Part shown: positions 17,709 through 26,140 of the stretch, piece after piece
Position numbering within the stretch: position 1 is the stretch's first letter
Layout of the letters: the number at the start of each line of letters is the position of its first letter
DNA from: Roseivirga thermotolerans
Lineage (GTDB): Bacteria; Bacteroidota; Bacteroidia; Cytophagales; Cyclobacteriaceae
Length of the DNA: 64,000 nt
Assembly: GCF_014653175.1 (NCBI RefSeq)
Contig: NZ_BNAG01000003.1
Coordinates: 558,001-622,000 of the forward strand
Reading direction: 5' to 3'
Translations under genes and position numbers: made by a program
Notes under the pieces: generated by a model
What the model saw: the letters and a program-made list of their open reading frames with translations, nothing else
Databases searched by the model: none
Told to the model about the DNA's origin: nothing

Positions 17709-18341
17709 TTACCGATCAAAGAATCCTTTGCCATCCATAATTTTGGGTATGAGCTTTTCGATTCGGGCTAAGCGTGTTTTTGATTGCTTGGGTTGAGAAA
17801 AATGAATGATGTAACCTCTTTGTCTGCCCGGAGTGAGTGCTTCAAAAGCTGTTTTCAGTTCGGGCATATCCTTAAACTTGGCCTGCAATTCGTCAGGATA
17901 GTCTAAGTGGTCTTTGGCTTGCATGTCTACTTTGAGTCCTTTCTTTTCTACCTCAATGGCTTCAAACAAATAGAGCCTGATAGAGTCTTCTGCCTGTAGT
18001 ATCTGTTCAAGGTTAGTAAACTTAAACAAGCGGGCTGCTTGAGAATTGGGGCCGGGCTTCTCAAGCATTTGATACTTGTCTTTCAACAGAGCGCCTTTGA
18101 AAAAGCTCAGAGAGCAGTAATCTTTAAATGCGCTGATCATGGCCACGTTGGCACCGTGGTAGGTGTAGCAAGGTACGCCCCATTTGCTTTCTTCGGTCAG
18201 ACCACATTCTAACGCAATGGATCGTAGTTTTTGCAGTTCTTGGCTCCACTGGTGCACCTTACAGTCGGGGGTTCCTCCCAGCGAACATCGGCCACAGCCT
18301 TCTGCAAGGTATTGGTCAACATTTGTGGTCATTCGCATCAT
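17709..18341 (-). CDS. YdeI/OmdA-like protein with DUF1801-type domain
   Basis: A 210-residue protein. The middle matches the DUF1801/YdeI pattern (ESKWGVPCYTYHG, then NVAMISAFKDYCSLSFFKGA), and the C-terminal 75 residues match the YdeI/OmpD-associated tail (YPDELQAKFKDMPELKTAFE, then LTPGRQRGYIIHFSQPKQSK with TRLARIEK). The N-terminus is cysteine-rich (EGCGRCSLGGTPDCKVH), which could bind metal. Start ATG 18341 or the one four codons later. Function is not established in the family. No partner gene nearby; the gene-free palindrome tract begins just upstream. Confidence 0.8.
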   Translation of the reverse strand: MMRMTTNVDQYLAEGCGRCSLGGTPDCKVHQWSQELQKLRSIALECGLTEESKWGVPCYTYHGANVAMISAFKDYCSLSFFKGALLKDKYQMLEKPGPNSQAARLFKFTNLEQILQAEDSIRLYLFEAIEVEKKGLKVDMQAKDHLDYPDELQAKFKDMPELKTAFEALTPGRQRGYIIHFSQPKQSKTRLARIEKLIPKIMDGKGFFDR

Positions 18342-18379
18342 TATTCATTCTTAATTTTACCGGGTGACCTAAAGTACCA

Positions 18380-18571
18380 AGATGCTGTGGTCAAAGCAAG
18401 AGCAATTGCATACGCCTATTTGGGTGAATGTTCAGGTGGAATTGGGTATTTGACAGGCCCTTCGCTTTGCTCAGGGTAAAAAAGAGGGTCAGTAGTAGAG
18501 GCAGGCCTTTGAGGTACCCGTTTTCATAGAACCTAACCACCATCAGAATCTCTCGCCAGAAGACTCTGATG
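18380..18571 (-). repeat. single inverted, diverged copy of the composite palindromic repeat
   Basis: Read on the minus strand, this segment aligns with the tandem unit at 27707-28266 from the CATCAGAGTC hairpin through TATGAAAACGGGTACCTCAA, CCTGAGCAAAGCGAAGGG and CCACCTGAACATT to the CTCTTGCTTTGACC end, with scattered substitutions and small indels, mostly in the distal third. The CAGTGTC hairpin module at the head of the tandem unit is missing. The CAGAGTC stem is partly kept (GAGATTCTG instead of GAGACTCTG). Confidence 0.8.
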
Positions 18572-18839
18572 ACTTCATTTCTCAACATCCCCTTTAGGGT
18601 ATACTGAAGGCGTGGGTTATTTATCCAGATGAAGCCTGTTTTTCCATCCCGACCGCAGCGGAGGGATCTGCTTGGTAATCTATAGTGAAGTCTCTCATAG
18701 GTGTGCTGAAAAGATTATTCAACGAGTGTCCTCCCTCGCCCGAAGGGCACCCCCTCCAAGAAGTGATTTACTAGAAAAAGGCATTTAACGGAATGTTCAA
18801 TTGAAAAACACTAGATATGTTGCTCTTCAATCTAGCAGA

Positions 18840-18874
18840 GGCCATTCCCTCTTTTCGAAAAAGGGGGAATGGCC
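18840..18874. repeat. 35-base hairpin, GGCCATTCCC stem
   Basis: GGCCATTCCC and GGGAATGGCC are inverted, with inner CTTTT and AAAAG arms around a CG centre. This makes a nearly unbroken long stem. It has no T-tract, so it is more like a mobile palindrome than a terminator. Confidence 0.6.
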
Positions 18875-18876
18875 TA

Positions 18877-18892
18877 CCTGCCGGTAGGCAGG
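18877..18892. repeat. palindrome CCTGCC-GGTA-GGCAGG
   Basis: A perfect 6-bp stem with a four-base loop. A competing hairpin CTACC-TGCC-GGTAG (18874-18887) overlaps it, so two alternative folds are possible. It abuts the preceding hairpin. Confidence 0.55.
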
Positions 18893-18941
18893 GGGGATTA
18901 GAACAACCATATTTCATTATTTGAAAAGCCAATCCTCCCAA

Positions 18942-18959
18942 CCTCCTTCGCCAAGGAGG
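18942..18959. repeat. palindrome CCTCCTT-CGCC-AAGGAGG
   Basis: A perfect 7-bp inverted repeat with a CGCC loop, the third separate hairpin within 120 bases. No T-run on either side. Confidence 0.55.
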
Positions 18960-19069
18960 AGTGTCCTTGCAAACATCGTTAGTCTGAATTCCATAAAGGT
19001 GCCACTTACTGTGAAATTACTTCCAAGACGGGGATAGTATCCCTGCTAACCATGAGCCTGCACCAAAAG

Positions 19070-19110
19070 AAAACCCTGAGCTGCTTTACAATTCAGGGTT
19101 TTAATTTTTA
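19070..19110 (-). terminator. intrinsic terminator downstream of leuS
   Basis: AAAACCCTGA (19070-19079) and TCAGGGTTTT (19093-19102) form a perfect 10-bp stem with a 13-base loop. On the minus strand the stem is followed by TTTTCTTTT, and on the plus strand by TTTTAATTTTTA, so it may work in both directions. It lies about 135 bases past the leuS stop. Confidence 0.6.
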
Positions 19111-19239
19111 GTTATCAGACCACCAAGTCAGGTGCAAGACCGTTGGAGATTCTTTCGGTCGCTTATTCGCCTTTTGGCTCATCGGCTTCCTCAGAATGAC
19201 GCGCTAAAACAGGCTTCCGCAGTATCATGACTTTGAACT

Positions 19240-22023
19240 TTAAACAACAAGGTTCACAATCTTCTTCGGTACGACAATCACTTTTTTGGGAGACTTGCCT
19301 TCTAACCATTTTTGCACGTTGGCATCGGCCAGAGCAGCGGCCTCTATTTCGGCTTTGTCAAGGTCGGCCGAGAGTTGCAGTTTGGTTCGCATTTTACCAT
19401 TCACCATTACAGGGTACTCAATGTCATCTTCCTTCAGGTATTCTTCTTTGTACTGAGGGTAAGGAGCATCGATTATACTGGTTGTATGGCCTAGAAGAGA
19501 CCAAAGTTCTTCGGTAATATGCGGGGCGTATGGAGAAATAACCACCAGCAGATCTTCCAGAATCGCTCTTTTGTTGCATTTCAAAGCAGAAAGCTCATTC
19601 ACGCAGATCATGAAAGTAGACACTGAGGTGTTGAAGGAGTAGCGTTCAATATCTTCTTCGGCCTTCTTAATGGTTTTGTGCAGTGACTTCAGCTCATCTT
19701 TGCCTGGTGCAGTATCCGATACTTCAAACTCACCACGGTCATTGTGAAACAATCTCCAAAGCTTGCCGAGGAACTTCTTTACACCGTCAATGCCGTTGGT
19801 GTTCCATGGTTTGAATTGCTCCAAAGGCCCAAGGAACATCTCATACAAACGAAGGGTGTCCGCACCGTATCGTTCAATGATATCGTCCGGATTCACCACA
19901 TTGTATTTCGACTTGGACATTTTTTCAATTTCCCAGCCGCAGATGTATTTGCCGTCTTCCAAAATAAATTCGGCATCGGCTAGGTCTGGCCTCCAGCTTT
20001 TGAAAGCTTCAATATCGAGCTCATCATTGCGAACAATGTTCACGTCAACGTGCATTTCTGCCACATCGTAGTCTTTCTTCAAACCCTTAGAAACGAATTT
20101 ATTTTCGCCTTTCAATCGGTAAACAAAATTCGATCTTCCCTGAATCATTCCCTGGTTGATGAGCTTTTTGAAGGGCTCCTCCTGATTGACATGTCCCAGG
20201 TCGAACAAGATCTTATTCCAGAAGCGGGAGTAGAGCAGGTGACCTGTAGCATGCTCTGAGCCGCCAATATAGAGGTCTACATTTTCCCAATATTCCTGAG
20301 CTTCTTTGCTTACAAATGCTTCTTCATTATGCGCATCCATGTAACGGTACCAATACCAGCTGGAACCGGCCCAACCCGGCATTGTGCTTAGTTCAAGCGG
20401 ATAAGCTTCAGATTCTCCAGCCGGAGTGTAGGTAAAGTTTTCGGCTCTGCCCAGTGGTGGGTCGCCATCTTCTGTAGGGAGGTATTTGTCAATCTCCGGA
20501 AGAATGATCGGCAAATCTTTTTCGTCTACCAGATAAGGAATATCGTTTTTGAAGTACACCGGAACCGGCTCGCCCCAATAACGCTGACGGGCAAAAATAG
20601 CATCTCTGATGCGGTAGTTAATCTTGCCTTTCCCAACGCCTTTTTCTTCCGCAAATTCAATGGCTTTGTCTATGGCTTCTTTACAAGTAAGGCCATTTAG
20701 GAAGCCGGAATTAATCATAATGCCATCTTTGGTTGGGTCGGCCTGTTCGCTAATGTCAGCATCTTTAATTACCGGAACTATCGGTAAGTCGAAGTGCTTC
20801 GCGAAGTCATAATCTCTTTGGTCGCCACAAGGTACGGCCATAACAGAGCCTGTTCCATAACCGGCCAATACATAGTCGGCCACCCAAACGGGTACTTTTT
20901 CACCGTTGAATGGGTTAATGGCATAGCTTCCCGTAAAAACTCCTGAAATGGTTTTCACATCGGCCATTCTGTCTCGCTCAGAACGAGTAGCTGCCTGGGC
21001 CACATAGGCTTCAACCGCTTCTTTTTGCTCGGGTGTAGTGAGCTGGGCGGTTAACTCGCTTTCAGGCGCCAACGATAGGAAAGTTACTCCAAAAATAGTG
21101 TCGATGCGGGTGGTAAATACCTCAATCTCAATGTCGGAGTTTTCTACCTGAAACCTCACCTCAGCCCCTTTGGATTTGCCAATCCAGTTGCGCTGCATTT
21201 CTTTCAGTGGTTCGGGCCAATCAACAGAGTCCAAACCTTCCAGCAGGCGTTCGGCATAGGCCGTAATACGCATGCTCCACTGCTTCATTTTCTTTCGGAT
21301 CACCGGGTGGCCTCCTCTTTCTGAAAATCCGTCTTTAACCTCATCGTTAGAGAGTACGGTACCTAGTTCAGGACACCAGTTAACGGCTGTTTCCGAAAGG
21401 TAAGTGAGGCGATATTTGAGCAACATGCGCTGCTGCTCTTCTTCGGTCCAGCTATTCCATTCCCCGGCTGTAAAGAGAGGGGTGTCATCATCGCAGGCTG
21501 CATTTACCTGAGCATTGCCCGACTCTCTAAAAATAGCTGTGAGTTCATCGATACTTCTTGCTTTGGCCAGGTCATGGTCGTACCAACTGTTGAATATTTG
21601 CATGAATATCCATTGCGTCCACTTATAGTATTTAGGGTCGCAGGTTTGTACTTCTTTGTCCCAATCGAAAGCAAAGCCTATGTTTTCCAGCTGTTCTTTG
21701 TATCGCTCAATGTTTTGGCGGGTAGTTACGGCAGGGTGTTGCCCGGTTTGAATGGCGTATTGTTCGGCCGGAAGCCCAAAGGCATCGAAGCCCATTGGGT
21801 GCAATACGTTAAAGCCTTTGTTTCGCTTATGGCGTGTAACAATATCGGTGGCTATGTAGCCCAGTGGGTGGCCCACATGAAGCCCGGCTCCGGAAGGATA
21901 GGGGAACATGTCCAGAGTATAAAACTTGGGTTTGCTCTTATCTACCGAAGCTTTGAACGTTTGGTTTTCTCTCCAGTACTTTTGCCATTTAGGCTCAATT
22001 TGCTTGTGATTATAGTCAGCCAT
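19240..22023 (-). CDS. leuS: leucyl-tRNA synthetase
   Basis: Class Ia aminoacyl-tRNA synthetase that charges tRNA-Leu. The 927-residue protein carries the HIGH-type signature in [18 protein letters not shown] (about residues 40-57), the CP1 editing domain (about 230-430, including the TTRIDTIFG and [19 protein letters not shown] segments), and the catalytic KMSKS loop in [15 protein letters not shown]. The anticodon-binding and C-terminal domains are complete. It is monocistronic, with a terminator downstream. Confidence 0.97.
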   Translation of the reverse strand: MADYNHKQIEPKWQKYWRENQTFKASVDKSKPKFYTLDMFPYPSGAGLHVGHPLGYIATDIVTRHKRNKGFNVLHPMGFDAFGLPAEQYAIQTGQHPAVTTRQNIERYKEQLENIGFAFDWDKEVQTCDPKYYKWTQWIFMQIFNSWYDHDLAKARSIDELTAIFRESGNAQVNAACDDDTPLFTAGEWNSWTEEEQQRMLLKYRLTYLSETAVNWCPELGTVLSNDEVKDGFSERGGHPVIRKKMKQWSMRITAYAERLLEGLDSVDWPEPLKEMQRNWIGKSKGAEVRFQVENSDIEIEVFTTRIDTIFGVTFLSLAPESELTAQLTTPEQKEAVEAYVAQAATRSERDRMADVKTISGVFTGSYAINPFNGEKVPVWVADYVLAGYGTGSVMAVPCGDQRDYDFAKHFDLPIVPVIKDADISEQADPTKDGIMINSGFLNGLTCKEAIDKAIEFAEEKGVGKGKINYRIRDAIFARQRYWGEPVPVYFKNDIPYLVDEKDLPIILPEIDKYLPTEDGDPPLGRAENFTYTPAGESEAYPLELSTMPGWAGSSWYWYRYMDAHNEEAFVSKEAQEYWENVDLYIGGSEHATGHLLYSRFWNKILFDLGHVNQEEPFKKLINQGMIQGRSNFVYRLKGENKFVSKGLKKDYDVAEMHVDVNIVRNDELDIEAFKSWRPDLADAEFILEDGKYICGWEIEKMSKSKYNVVNPDDIIERYGADTLRLYEMFLGPLEQFKPWNTNGIDGVKKFLGKLWRLFHNDRGEFEVSDTAPGKDELKSLHKTIKKAEEDIERYSFNTSVSTFMICVNELSALKCNKRAILEDLLVVISPYAPHITEELWSLLGHTTSIIDAPYPQYKEEYLKEDDIEYPVMVNGKMRTKLQLSADLDKAEIEAAALADANVQKWLEGKSPKKVIVVPKKIVNLVV

Positions 22024-22056
22024 TGCCGTTTAACCGATTGTTCTTAATTAAGCCTG

Positions 22057-22064
22057 CAAAATTA
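22057..22064 (-). promoter_or_regulatory. candidate -7 box for leuS
   Basis: On the minus strand TAATTTTG fits TAnnTTTG exactly and sits 33 bases before the leuS ATG. The expected -33 TTTG is replaced by a TTTT run at roughly the right distance, so this is a partial match. Confidence 0.35.
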
Positions 22065-22140
22065 GTGTTTTTCAAGCCTTAGAAAACGGTTTTTGGGAAT
22101 ATTACACGTTACCGGGATGGTCATTCCTAAGAAGACAGTA

Positions 22141-22190
22141 ATCTCCTGAACAAACGGCCCGCAGAGGGAGGTCTCAGGCAAGGAGGAGAT
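22141..22190. repeat. degenerate intergenic inverted repeat (ATCTCCT/AGGAGAT)
   Basis: ATCTCCT (22141-22147) and AGGAGAT (22184-22190) are perfect inverted arms. Together with the preceding GGTCATTCCTAA this resembles the widespread Bacteroidota intergenic element that reads GTCATTCC...AATCTCC. It looks like a decayed copy, lying between leuS and the small gene at 22248. Confidence 0.4.
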
Positions 22191-22247
22191 GCTATGAATA
22201 CGTATTATTTCAAAACACCTTTTATATTTAGCGTTTAAACACAAGCT

Positions 22248-22502
22248 ATGTTCGGACTATTCAAGAAAAAACCAAAAGAGCCAACAGCTCCCAAGCTGCT
22301 CGATCTTAATAACAACCCTATTGTAGAAGGTTCTGTGGTGAAGTCGTTGAGGTACGATTTGGGCGAGTGTACTGTGGAATTAGATGGTCTTGAATATTTT
22401 TATGTTTCGAAGAAAAACGGAGAGCGTGTGAGCTATACAAAAATGGTTGATGCCATTACCGAAAACCAAAAAGTACTATTACTTACTGAAGAAAAGGAAT
22501 AA
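22248..22502 (+). CDS. small conserved-looking protein of unknown function
   Basis: An 84-residue soluble protein, not recognised. The N-terminus is MFGLFKKKPKEP, a basic amphipathic stretch often seen in small membrane-associated or ribosome-linked proteins. The rest forms an apparent small beta domain (GSVVKSLRYDLGECTVEL, then LEYFYVSKKNGERVSYTKM). It has its own strong terminator (22527-22562) and an A+T-rich TTTATATTTA stretch upstream where a promoter would be, so it is a real transcription unit. It is isolated between leuS and the Calx-beta gene. Confidence 0.7.
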   Translation: MFGLFKKKPKEPTAPKLLDLNNNPIVEGSVVKSLRYDLGECTVELDGLEYFYVSKKNGERVSYTKMVDAITENQKVLLLTEEKE

Positions 22503-22526
22503 TTGGCTTTAGGCCTAAGAAATAGA

Positions 22527-22562
22527 AGAGGTGTCCCGGGTAATTTCAGGGCACCTCTTTTT
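22527..22562 (+). terminator. intrinsic terminator of the 84-residue gene
   Basis: AGAGGTGTCCC and GGGCACCTCT pair with one bulged T around an 11-base loop and run into TTTTT. It starts 24 bases after the stop codon. The minus-strand side lacks a T-run, so it acts on the plus strand. Confidence 0.75.
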
Positions 22563-22587
22563 GGTTGTTGTTTTGATTGTTGATGTA

Positions 22588-24066
22588 TTAATAGTAAGTG
22601 TAGTTCACGGTTTCTATGGCTTGTCCCGATCTGGCCAGGCGTTTAGTGGCTTTGCCTTCGTTGTCAAACTCATAGCTTATGGAGTAGCTTAAATCATGTC
22701 CATTTTCTACCATGCGGAAAGAAGAAGGAAGGTTTCTTTGGGCATTGATGGTAGGAATTACCTCTACCGCGCTAAACTTGTTGCTCACATTGAGGTAGTG
22801 CTCATAGTATCGTTCCGAAATTAGGGTTGGGTCTTCACTGCCCTGTCCGGGTGAATAGGTTAAGTGAGCATACAGGTTACCGTTTTCATGGTATAAGTAC
22901 AACATAATGATAGACTGAAGATAGGTGCCGTTAGATTGTAAGGTGTACTCGGCAAAACCGGCTACATTTCCGGCCTGATCGTAGTCGTAAACTCTGTATG
23001 ATTTTACTACTCCATGATTGATAACTTCCGAGCGGGTAATTCGGCCGTTGGTCTGATAAAATATCTCATCGATGCCTGGATATTGGTTAATCTTCTCAAT
23101 TAACCCGTTGGCAGCATAGGTGTATGTGTCAACTCCTCTCAGCGGTTGGTGGCTGCCTCTTTCCCAGTATACCTTGCTCACACGGCCTTGCTGATCGTAT
23201 TCATAGGTTTTTGTGCTACTGAAGTTGCCAGCCGAGGAGGTGAAAGATTTGGCCATTCCTTTCAATTCATTGTCTATTAGCTCCAGTTTGGTGCTTCTTT
23301 TTTCACCAATGGCGAAGTTGCCTTCTACCTGGGTAATGGTGAACATAACCTGGTCGTGACGGTTAAAAAGGGCATCATCAGCTACGCTTACTTCAAAAGA
23401 GGCTTCTGTTTGACCTTGGGCAATGATTAGCTCCAAAGTACCGGTGCCGCTCATGGCCGGAGTAGTGCTAAACTGTTGGGTAGCCAATAGCTGTTCCAAT
23501 TCCAGAGTTAGTTTTCCGTTTTGTGTAGCTCTTTCAGAGAATAGAATTTTTACGATGGCCGACTGGCTTTCTTCTACCTTGGCTATAGATACCTCAAAAT
23601 TGAGTACTGTAGGCTGCGTGTTGGCCTGGTCGTCATCGGAAATACTCACCTGAATACTTGACTTACTGCCTAACTGTAGCCCGTTAGTTGCACTCAACAA
23701 GGTGAAACCAATGGTTCGGTCGGCATTAACCAACTCATCGTTGGTTGGCTTAAACACTATTTGTGTTTCCGTAGTGCCTTTGTCAATGTTCAGTTCAATC
23801 TGATTATTGATTGTTGCGGGCACTGTGGTAAAAGCGGCTTCCTGACTGTTGGTAACCTGCACTTTTACGGTAGATGCCTCACCGGCAGGTTTGTCTAGTT
23901 TTAAACTGATGATGTTTTCTCCAGAACCTTCGCTTACCGACAGGTTTTGTACGAAAGAAATGCTTGCTGGAGTTTTCTGGGGTGCTAGTTCCGAATCATC
24001 ATTGGCACAAGCGTACAGGCTAGCCATCACTATGATAGCCATACCTTTTTTCAAATACGTTCTCAT
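22588..24066 (-). CDS. Calx-beta lipoprotein with YD-repeat-like tail
   Basis: A 492-residue predicted lipoprotein: the signal ends SLYAC with Cys20 as the lipidation site, then an Asp/Ser-rich linker. Two tandem Calx-beta-like domains follow (about residues 33-145 and 150-265), with typical cores VSEGSGENIISLKLDKPA and DRTIGFTLLSATNG, each ending in a DDD/DNE calcium-type motif (ISDDDQ, LIDNEL). The last 220 residues contain repeated YEYDQQGRVSK, YTYAANGLIEKI and YDYDQAGNVAGF segments, which resemble RHS/YD repeats. Probably surface-exposed; binding partner unknown. Monocistronic. Confidence 0.8.
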   Translation of the reverse strand: MRTYLKKGMAIIVMASLYACANDDSELAPQKTPASISFVQNLSVSEGSGENIISLKLDKPAGEASTVKVQVTNSQEAAFTTVPATINNQIELNIDKGTTETQIVFKPTNDELVNADRTIGFTLLSATNGLQLGSKSSIQVSISDDDQANTQPTVLNFEVSIAKVEESQSAIVKILFSERATQNGKLTLELEQLLATQQFSTTPAMSGTGTLELIIAQGQTEASFEVSVADDALFNRHDQVMFTITQVEGNFAIGEKRSTKLELIDNELKGMAKSFTSSAGNFSSTKTYEYDQQGRVSKVYWERGSHQPLRGVDTYTYAANGLIEKINQYPGIDEIFYQTNGRITRSEVINHGVVKSYRVYDYDQAGNVAGFAEYTLQSNGTYLQSIIMLYLYHENGNLYAHLTYSPGQGSEDPTLISERYYEHYLNVSNKFSAVEVIPTINAQRNLPSSFRMVENGHDLSYSISYEFDNEGKATKRLARSGQAIETVNYTYY

Positions 24067-24181
24067 TGAAAATAAAAAAGTGTATTTGAGGTGTTCTGCG
24101 ACAGTTGTCTATTTTGAGTTTTTGACCTGGCTCAGTTCGACCTCGGTGCTGCTTTTACAAATCCGGTGCCAAAAAATTCAC

Positions 24182-24274
24182 AAACTTTAACAGTTTAGAA
24201 AAAAAATAAAATGGCCGGGAGTTTATTGCCAGGTGTGAGGGGTTAAGTCATAGTAATTCAGTGTGTTAAAGTTT
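24182..24274. repeat. 11-bp inverted repeat with T-run in the 24067-24373 intergenic region
   Basis: AAACTTTAACA (24182-24192) and TGTTAAAGTTT (24264-24274) are perfect inverted arms separated by 71 bases, and the right arm runs into TTTTTTT. It lies in the 307-base gap between two divergent genes and about 100 bases before the 24374 gene, where it could act as a leader attenuator or a terminator for stray transcription. I see no gene in this gap. Confidence 0.45.
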
Positions 24275-24363
24275 TTTTAAGAGATGGGGGCTTTGGTAAT
24301 TAGTAACTACGATAACTTCCGAAGCGGATAAACATAAAAATGAATCGGTACTACTTAATTTGG

Positions 24364-24369
24364 GGAGGT
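24364..24369 (+). promoter_or_regulatory. strong Shine-Dalgarno sequence before the 24374 gene
   Basis: GGAGGT lies four bases before the ATG. Most genes in this window have no recognisable Shine-Dalgarno sequence, as is usual in Bacteroidota, so this is unusual and supports the chosen start. Confidence 0.55.
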
Positions 24370-24373
24370 AAAA

Positions 24374-25126
24374 ATGGATTATCGCAAGCGACTTATTGAA
24401 GTACATCAAGAATATGAGAAGAAAGAGCAGGACTTGGTAGAACAGTCTTTGAATGAGCACTTGCTACAAAACCGTGTGAGGGCAGGTTTTTTTTATTTAA
24501 ACGAAGATGAGGCATTGTATCAATATAGGGTGGAAGGCAATATAGCGGCTGCTAAGCAACACTTTTATACCTGTGGCCGATGCGATGAATATATGATTAA
24601 GACCTATGGTTATCAACGACTAAGTGCAGGGATTAGGCACATTGGCTACGCCTTTCTGAGCGATTGCAAGCCACTGATTGAGCGGTATGCATTGCTTAGT
24701 GATAGTGCCTTTGAGGTACAAAAAAGAAAAGGCCACCCGGTGTATTGTGTGCAACTGGCTTTGCTCAATAAGCTCGATGAGTTGGAGAAGCAAGTGGCTC
24801 TTTTAAAAGAAAAAGCCTCCAAAAAGACCAATAAATGGCTGCTTCCGGATGTAGGCTTTTTTGAAGGCCTGCTGGCTGCTGATGAAGAGCAGATGGTAGA
24901 AAGTCTGATGCAGCTTCTCAAACCCGGGCTGCACAATAAGTACAATGCCTTTTTCATTTTACAAAAAGACATACTCTCTTTCCCAGCGGTTACCTATACT
25001 AAGCTGGCGGCCTTAAAAGGGTATGACCTGGCCATTGAGCATGATCTGGTGCCTAAAGACTTAATCAAGGTTAATCCTAACCCGGTGTATACCGATCCCT
25101 ATCATTTTCTCAAAGAAAACGGATGA
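24374..25126 (+). CDS. uncharacterised helical protein, possibly Imm49-like
   Basis: A 250-residue soluble protein without signal peptide or membrane segment. The layout is all-helical with a conserved-looking middle (AAKQHFYTCGRCDEYMIKTY) and a C-terminal AALKGYDLAIEHDLVPKDLI segment followed by a YTDPYHFL end. This organisation recalls the Imm49 group of immunity proteins in polymorphic toxin systems, but I recognise it only by general pattern. No toxin gene sits next to it. It has a Shine-Dalgarno sequence unlike its neighbours and a terminator-like structure in its leader. If it is not an immunity protein its role is unknown. Confidence 0.65.
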   Translation: MDYRKRLIEVHQEYEKKEQDLVEQSLNEHLLQNRVRAGFFYLNEDEALYQYRVEGNIAAAKQHFYTCGRCDEYMIKTYGYQRLSAGIRHIGYAFLSDCKPLIERYALLSDSAFEVQKRKGHPVYCVQLALLNKLDELEKQVALLKEKASKKTNKWLLPDVGFFEGLLAADEEQMVESLMQLLKPGLHNKYNAFFILQKDILSFPAVTYTKLAALKGYDLAIEHDLVPKDLIKVNPNPVYTDPYHFLKENG

Positions 25127-25264
25127 AAGTTGTTTCTAATGGTGTCCTTACGAATGGCGGGTAGAAGACATATATTATGGAAACTGGTGCAGTTGGTGAG
25201 ATAATAAGATTTTAACCTATTGTAAATGTTTGTGAATTAATGTTCGGGTTTTAGTCTTTGTTCG

Positions 25265-25924
25265 TTAAAGCGAGTATAAGAATCCCAGCTGAAAAGCATT
25301 GGTACGCAATCGGTTTGGCTCAGAGTCGCTATAATGGTATCGTACTACCTCACCCGAATATACCGTACTGAGGCTCGCCCTATAATTATATTTTAGCTCT
25401 GCCCGTAGGGTGTTGTTTAATTTGTAGCTGGCTCCCAGGGCAAAAGAGGCTTCCATGTATGCGCTTCTGTTTTGGTTCAGTTGGCCATCACTGACTAAAA
25501 AGTGATTGTATAGGCCAACCTCTGCTATTGGAGATAGTCTTGATTGTTTTGGTTCGTAGCGAATAAGAAAAGGAACGGAAAGGTAGCGCTGCTCTACTCG
25601 TCTGTATTCAGGCACAATTAGCGCGTTGAATAGGGTATGGCAAAACCCACACTCTTTGAAAGAAGTAATGTCTTTTTGAGCATATAGGAGTCTTGATCGA
25701 AAACTGAACGAAGAGGAGTTGGAAAGCAAATTGGCAGTTATGCCCATGGAGAAGTTGGATCGGTCTCTGACAATCCGATCATAAAAGTTGGTTCCGGCAT
25801 CTTTGAGCAAGCCGCTGCCTTCTATATTTTCTGTAGATAGCTCAATGCCCAATTCAATTTTTGGAGTTTGTGCCGTTAGGCCTAGGGCTACCAGTAGCCC
25901 GACACAGGTTAGTAGTTTCTTCAT
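25265..25924 (-). CDS. outer-membrane beta-barrel protein (PorT-like)
   Basis: A 219-residue exported protein with signal peptide MKKLLTCVGLLVALGLTAQ. The mature part alternates hydrophobic and polar residues in short strands (FSMGITANLLSNSSSFSFRS, YLSVPFLIRYEP, SPIAEVGLYNHFLVS, LRAELKYNYRASL) and ends with an aromatic/hydrophobic strand (AFQLGFLYSL), as in small eight-stranded outer-membrane barrels. A CGFC pair appears near residue 90. Function unknown. The gene follows the cysteine-rich gene on the same strand, but a MITE-like palindrome separates them. Confidence 0.75.
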   Translation of the reverse strand: MKKLLTCVGLLVALGLTAQTPKIELGIELSTENIEGSGLLKDAGTNFYDRIVRDRSNFSMGITANLLSNSSSFSFRSRLLYAQKDITSFKECGFCHTLFNALIVPEYRRVEQRYLSVPFLIRYEPKQSRLSPIAEVGLYNHFLVSDGQLNQNRSAYMEASFALGASYKLNNTLRAELKYNYRASLSTVYSGEVVRYHYSDSEPNRLRTNAFQLGFLYSL

Positions 25925-26006
25925 AGGAGTGTAGTTCTCCTGTGTAGACAGTCAATGAAAGCAATTGGTTGGAAATGAAAAGGATAAACCTATTAAAAAC
26001 GCAAAG

Positions 26007-26122
26007 AAAAACTGTCTCTGAATACTTCAACTGGACCAGCCCGGAAACTCTCACATAGCCCCTTTAGAAAGTACTTTGGTGAAGTAAGGAACGAGGTTCT
26101 GAATTTTTCAGAGACAGCTTTT
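26007..26122. mobile_element. MITE-like element with 16-bp terminal inverted repeats
   Basis: The ends AAAAACTGTCTCTGAA (26007-26022) and TTCAGAGACAGCTTTT (26107-26122) are inverted repeats with one mismatch. Inside them, TACTTCA (26023-26029) and TGAAGTA (26080-26086) are again inverted. The 116-base segment has no open frame and looks like a non-autonomous element or a large structured transcript end. A clear target-site duplication is not visible. It separates the barrel gene from the cysteine-rich gene. Confidence 0.5.
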
Positions 26123-26140
26123 AAATCAATGTCCAAGTGG

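Larger units (their letters stand above)
18342..19239. other. gene-free tract filled with palindromic repeats
   Basis: About 900 bases between the YdeI-like gene and leuS with no convincing protein or RNA gene. It holds a diverged copy of the 234-base composite repeat (18380-18571), then at least three separate hairpins (18840-18874, 18877-18892, 18942-18959), Bacteroidota-type intergenic scraps such as GACCGCAGCGGAGGGAT near 18648, and a terminator (19070-19110). Short open frames here read through palindromes and are not called. Confidence 0.7.

Noticed and set aside
18391-18588. 65-codon minus-strand open frame ending upstream of the YdeI-like gene
   Set aside because: It reads straight through the composite repeat copy and its hairpins; such frames recur wherever the repeat lands.
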